Part shown: piece by piece, positions 62,501 through 64,000 of the stretch
Position numbering within the stretch: the stretch's first letter is position 1
How the letters are laid out: the number at the start of each line of letters is the position of its first letter
Notes under the pieces: generated by a model
What the model was told of the DNA's origin: nothing
Database searches by the model: none
The model's input: the letters and a program-made list of their open reading frames with translations, nothing else
Source: Sporosarcina sp. Te-1
GTDB lineage: Bacteria; Bacillota; Bacilli; Bacillales_A; Planococcaceae
Length of the DNA: 64,000 nucleotides
Direction: 5' to 3'
Assembly: GCF_017498505.1 (NCBI RefSeq)
Contig: NZ_CP071798.1
Coordinates: forward strand, 3,521,501-3,585,500
Program-made: the position numbers and the translations under genes

Positions 62501-62838
62501 AATCGATGTACTATGAGATGAAAAAGCATTCGGGCGAATTGCCGATCATCGGGGTCAATACGTATCTCAATCCGAATCCCCCATCGGAAGAAGACATTGA
62601 TAACATGGAGATCGCACGGGCGACAAAAGAAGAAAAAGAAACTCAAATCGCCAACTTGCGGTCGTTCCAAAGGCAGCATGAAGAAAAATCTGAGCAGGCG
62701 CTCCACAGACTTCAGGAAGTCGCCACAACCGGCGGCAATATTTTTGGTGAGCTGATGGAAACTGTCAAAGTGGCCAGTCTTGGCCAGATCACAAACGCCC
62801 TATACGAAGTCGGCGGCCAGTATAGAAGAAACATGTAA
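59581..62838 (+). CDS. icmF: Fused isobutyryl-CoA mutase IcmF
   Basis: The 1085-residue protein combines three parts. Residues 10-150 or so are the B12-binding domain ([13 protein letters not shown] with the cobalt-ligand histidine at about residue 25, [11 protein letters not shown] and GGGGGVI). Residues of about 200-430 are a MeaB-like G-protein chaperone with Walker [33 protein letters not shown] and VINKFERKG. The remaining part is the TIM-barrel mutase ([19 protein letters not shown] [64 protein letters not shown]). It interconverts isobutyryl- and n-butyryl-CoA with adenosylcobalamin. AAGGGG precedes ATG 59581. It depends on the cofactor salvaged by the 41-51 kb operon. Confidence 0.96.
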   Translation: MATVDIYKPKHHVRFVTASSLFDGHDASINIMRRILQSTGAEVIHLGHNRSVEEVVNAAIQEDVQGIAISSYQGGHVEYFKYMYDLLQEKGAPHIRIYGGGGGVILPKEIKELHDYGIAWIFSPEDGRKLGLQGMINRMMEECDFLTEKADELANLERVRTEAPEVLANLITYAEEMHDKGSADAKAFIEKARSMSKQTPVLGITGTGGAGKSSLTDELIRRFLRELSDKKVAILSVDPTKQKTGGALLGDRIRMNAIFNKRVFMRSLATRGSRTELSGAIQDVLDVVKTAGFDLIIVETSGIGQGDAEITEISDVSMYVMTSEFGAPTQLEKIDMIDYADLIVINKFERKGSEDALSQVQKQYQRSHMLFDQVLDTMPVYGTIASQFNDKGTNSLFAALVAKLNEKCSLDWETSYTEFVKTQKQNVIIPNDRTHYLREISGTIRDYHKKSTQQVELARKLFQLEGALQAVKESAPEDALIASLESLANGVREELTGESKRVLQNWEALKQAYAGDEYVTKIRDKEIRTILRTTSLSGLKIPKIALPKFEDYGEILRWVYKENVPGSFPYTAGVFPFKREGEDPKRQFAGEGTPERTNRRFHYLSKDDDAKRLSTAFDSVTLYGEDPDERPDIYGKVGESGVSICTLEDMKKLYAGFDLCAPSTSVSMTINGPAPIILAMFMNTAIDQQVKQKEEELGRTLTVEEFTDVREKTLQVVRGTVQADILKEDQGQNTCIFSTEFALRMMGDIQQYFIDHKVRNYYSVSISGYHIAEAGANPISQLAFTLANGFTYVEYYLSRGMNIDDFAPNLSFFFSNGLDPEYTVIGRVARRIWAVAMREKYGANERSQKLKYHVQTSGRSLHAQEIDFNDIRTTLQALMALQDNCNSLHTNAYDEAITTPTEESVRRAMAIQMIITKEHGLSKNENPLQGAFIIEELTDLVEEAVLQEFDRLNDRGGVLGSMETQYQRGKIQEESMYYEMKKHSGELPIIGVNTYLNPNPPSEEDIDNMEIARATKEEKETQIANLRSFQRQHEEKSEQALHRLQEVATTGGNIFGELMETVKVASLGQITNALYEVGGQYRRNM

Positions 62839-62861
62839 GGAAGAGCTCACCAAGTATATGG

Positions 62862-62890
62862 AGGACGATCCACCTGCGGATCGTCCTTTC
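62862..62890 (+). terminator. Terminator after icmF
   Basis: GGACGATCC pairs with GGATCGTCC around a six-base loop and is followed by a T/C-rich tract, 24 bases after the stop. Confidence 0.85.
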
Positions 62891-63150
62891 TTCCATGCCA
62901 AGTGACTAACCGGTGAATAAATAGGGTACAGATATCATATGTAAATAGTTGGAGCGTAATTCGGCTCCATGTGCACTAAGAAAATGGCTTCGTGGGCCAT
63001 AGTAGCATGAGATATAAGGGTTCATCATTCCGAGACAATAGGCGGAAGGGACATCAAGCCTAAAACATTTTCAATTTGTTGGATTCTTAGTGGATTTTGG
63101 ATGTTCATCATTCGTATAATAAGAGTGCAAACGAAAGGGGCCTGACCGGC
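62891..63150. other. Intergenic stretch with no supported gene
   Basis: Between the icmF terminator and the small membrane protein only a short inverted repeat is visible (GGAGC-GTAATTCG-GCTCC, about 62951-62968). No reading frame with an RBS was found. Confidence 0.5.
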
Positions 63151-63315
63151 ATGAAACCGTACCATCACGTATTAATTATTCTAATCATTATTGTCCTGAT
63201 TTATTTCATGTACGGTGCCGGCTTGGGCGCAATCCCATTCCTGCTCGCGGCCTCATATCTTACCTGCCTAAGCATCAAAGAGTTTAGACAGTTCAAGAAG
63301 AGTAAAAGATGGTAG
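63151..63315 (+). CDS. Small two-helix membrane protein
   Basis: The 54-residue protein has two hydrophobic segments (VLIILIIIVLIYFMYGAGLG and AIPFLLAASYLTCLSI) and a basic C-terminal tail (KKSKRW). I do not recognise it. AAAGGGG lies 11 bases before ATG 63151, and a longer frame from 63097 has no RBS. It stands just upstream of rpoE, separated by a TATAAT-like element at 63337-63342. Confidence 0.6.
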   Translation: MKPYHHVLIILIIIVLIYFMYGAGLGAIPFLLAASYLTCLSIKEFRQFKKSKRW

Positions 63316-63381
63316 CATAATAGGGACAGCTTTGTATATAATGATAAGTATGCTTATGTTCAGGGAAAGGACGTGCGTCTA

Positions 63382-63969
63382 TTGAATCTCAAAGAAATGA
63401 CAAAAGAAGAACTAGCTGAAGAATCATTGATTGACATTGCGTTTGCCATTTTAACAGAACGACGCGAACCATTGACACTTCAGCAGTTAATGGATGAAAT
63501 CCGCGAATTGACGGGTATAACTGAAGCTCAAATGCAAGACAAGCTCCTGCAATTTTATACGGACATGAATATCGACGGTAGATTCCTTGCCATCCATGAT
63601 AACCGATGGGGCCTCCGTGAATGGTATCCGGTCGATCAAATCGAAGAAGAAACTGCACCAGTCGTCAAAGTACGCAAGAAGAAAAAGAAGAAAGCATACG
63701 ATGATGAGGACGAGGAAGAAGAAGACCTCGTGGAAGAAGAAGAAGATGAATTGTTCGATGAAGAATATGATGAACTTGACGATGAAGAAGATGATGACGA
63801 CTTGGATGAGGAAGAAGACGAGGAAGACATCATTGAGATCGAAGAGGATCTAATCGATACGGACGATGAGTTGGAAATCATTCCGGACGAGGAACTCGAC
63901 ATTGACGAGGAAGAACTCGATGAGGAAGACGAAGAAGAGGAAGAATTAGAAGAGGACGAAGACCTCTAA
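63382..63969 (+). CDS. rpoE: RNA polymerase delta subunit
   Basis: The protein of about 195 residues has an N-terminal HARE-HTH domain (LKEMTKEELAEESLIDIAFAIL, LQFYTDMNIDGRFLAI, NRWGLREWYPVDQI, about residues 1-90), a lysine cluster (KKKKKKAYDD) and a C-terminal tail made almost wholly of Asp and Glu. Delta displaces nucleic acids from RNA polymerase and helps recycling. TTG 63382 gives the family N-terminus, with AAAGGA 11 bases upstream; GTG 63373 is possible but sits two bases from it. pyrG would be expected next, beyond the window. Confidence 0.93.
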   Translation: MNLKEMTKEELAEESLIDIAFAILTERREPLTLQQLMDEIRELTGITEAQMQDKLLQFYTDMNIDGRFLAIHDNRWGLREWYPVDQIEEETAPVVKVRKKKKKKAYDDEDEEEEDLVEEEEDELFDEEYDELDDEEDDDDLDEEEDEEDIIEIEEDLIDTDDELEIIPDEELDIDEEELDEEDEEEEELEEDEDL

Positions 63970-64000
63970 TAATTAATGCTTGACTTCGGACTCCTGAAGA

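Noticed and set aside
63636..63902. Serine-rich - strand reading frame
   Set aside because: It is the reverse complement of the Asp/Glu tail of RpoE and has no start signals.

Overview
The window comes from a low-to-moderate-GC, endospore-forming member of the Bacillales. The spore genes gerQ, cwlJ and rsfA, the bacillithiol genes bshB2/yojF, and the gene order ung-ywdI-ywdK / gerQ-cwlJ / hemQ-pta-lipL-rsfA-ywfO-ywgA-ywhB-ywhD-pbpG-ywiB-argS ... fadF ... rpoE follow the ywd-ywj arc of the Bacillus subtilis map. The gene content and the style of the intergenic repeats suggest Planococcaceae (Sporosarcina-like); this is inference, not a database result.

0-9 kb: the 3' end of topB, an unrecognised helical protein, a large 21-bp-period repeat array (about 1.16-1.89 kb), a YbaK-type deacylase, a YczE-like membrane protein, a two-half P-loop ATPase whose first P-loop is degenerate, kbl and an SDR-type threonine dehydrogenase (threonine to glycine plus acetyl-CoA), and a frameshifted gene at 6.5-7.1 kb. 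8.3-16.7 kb: an IclR regulator divergent from a six-gene operon with two dimethylarginine-hydrolase-fold enzymes, a RocE-like permease, a YfcC transporter, an M20 amidohydrolase and RocB. This looks like an arginine or methylarginine catabolic unit, with a sigma-A promoter and an IclR-type palindrome directly in front of it.

16.8-40.2 kb: a YjiH transporter, bacillithiol deacetylase bshB2/yojF, pdxK, the ung cluster, the germination pair gerQ-cwlJ, fosB (a bacillithiol-dependent enzyme), hemQ, pta, lipL, rsfA, the ywf/ywg/ywh genes, pbpG, ywiB-argS, and a LytTR-DUF3021-DUF2306 operon.

40.4-51.1 kb: a cobalamin riboswitch with its own terminator controls a tightly overlapping 13-gene corrinoid operon. 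It encodes BtuF, BtuC, a BtuD-CbiZ fusion, CbiB, CobD, CobU, a CobQ lacking its glutaminase domain, CobS, a CobC-like phosphatase, a short CobU-like protein, a PduO-type adenosyltransferase, and a CblT/CblS-like alpha-ribazole uptake and kinase pair. There is no ring-building pathway and no CobT, so this is a scavenging operon for cobinamide and alpha-ribazole.

51.2-64 kb: a second repeat array of alternating A/B units, then fatty-acid and branched-acyl-CoA genes: fadF, thiolase, 3-hydroxybutyryl-CoA dehydrogenase (with a third, shorter array before it), two acyl-CoA dehydrogenases, a TetR regulator and the B12-dependent fused mutase IcmF, followed by rpoE. IcmF is a consumer of the cofactor the preceding operon salvages. 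Related TetR/FadR-type palindromes lie before fadF and before the thiolase. The most unusual material is the set of three intergenic arrays with a period of about 20-21 bp, the shortened CobQ, and the methylarginine-type operon with its IclR palindrome.
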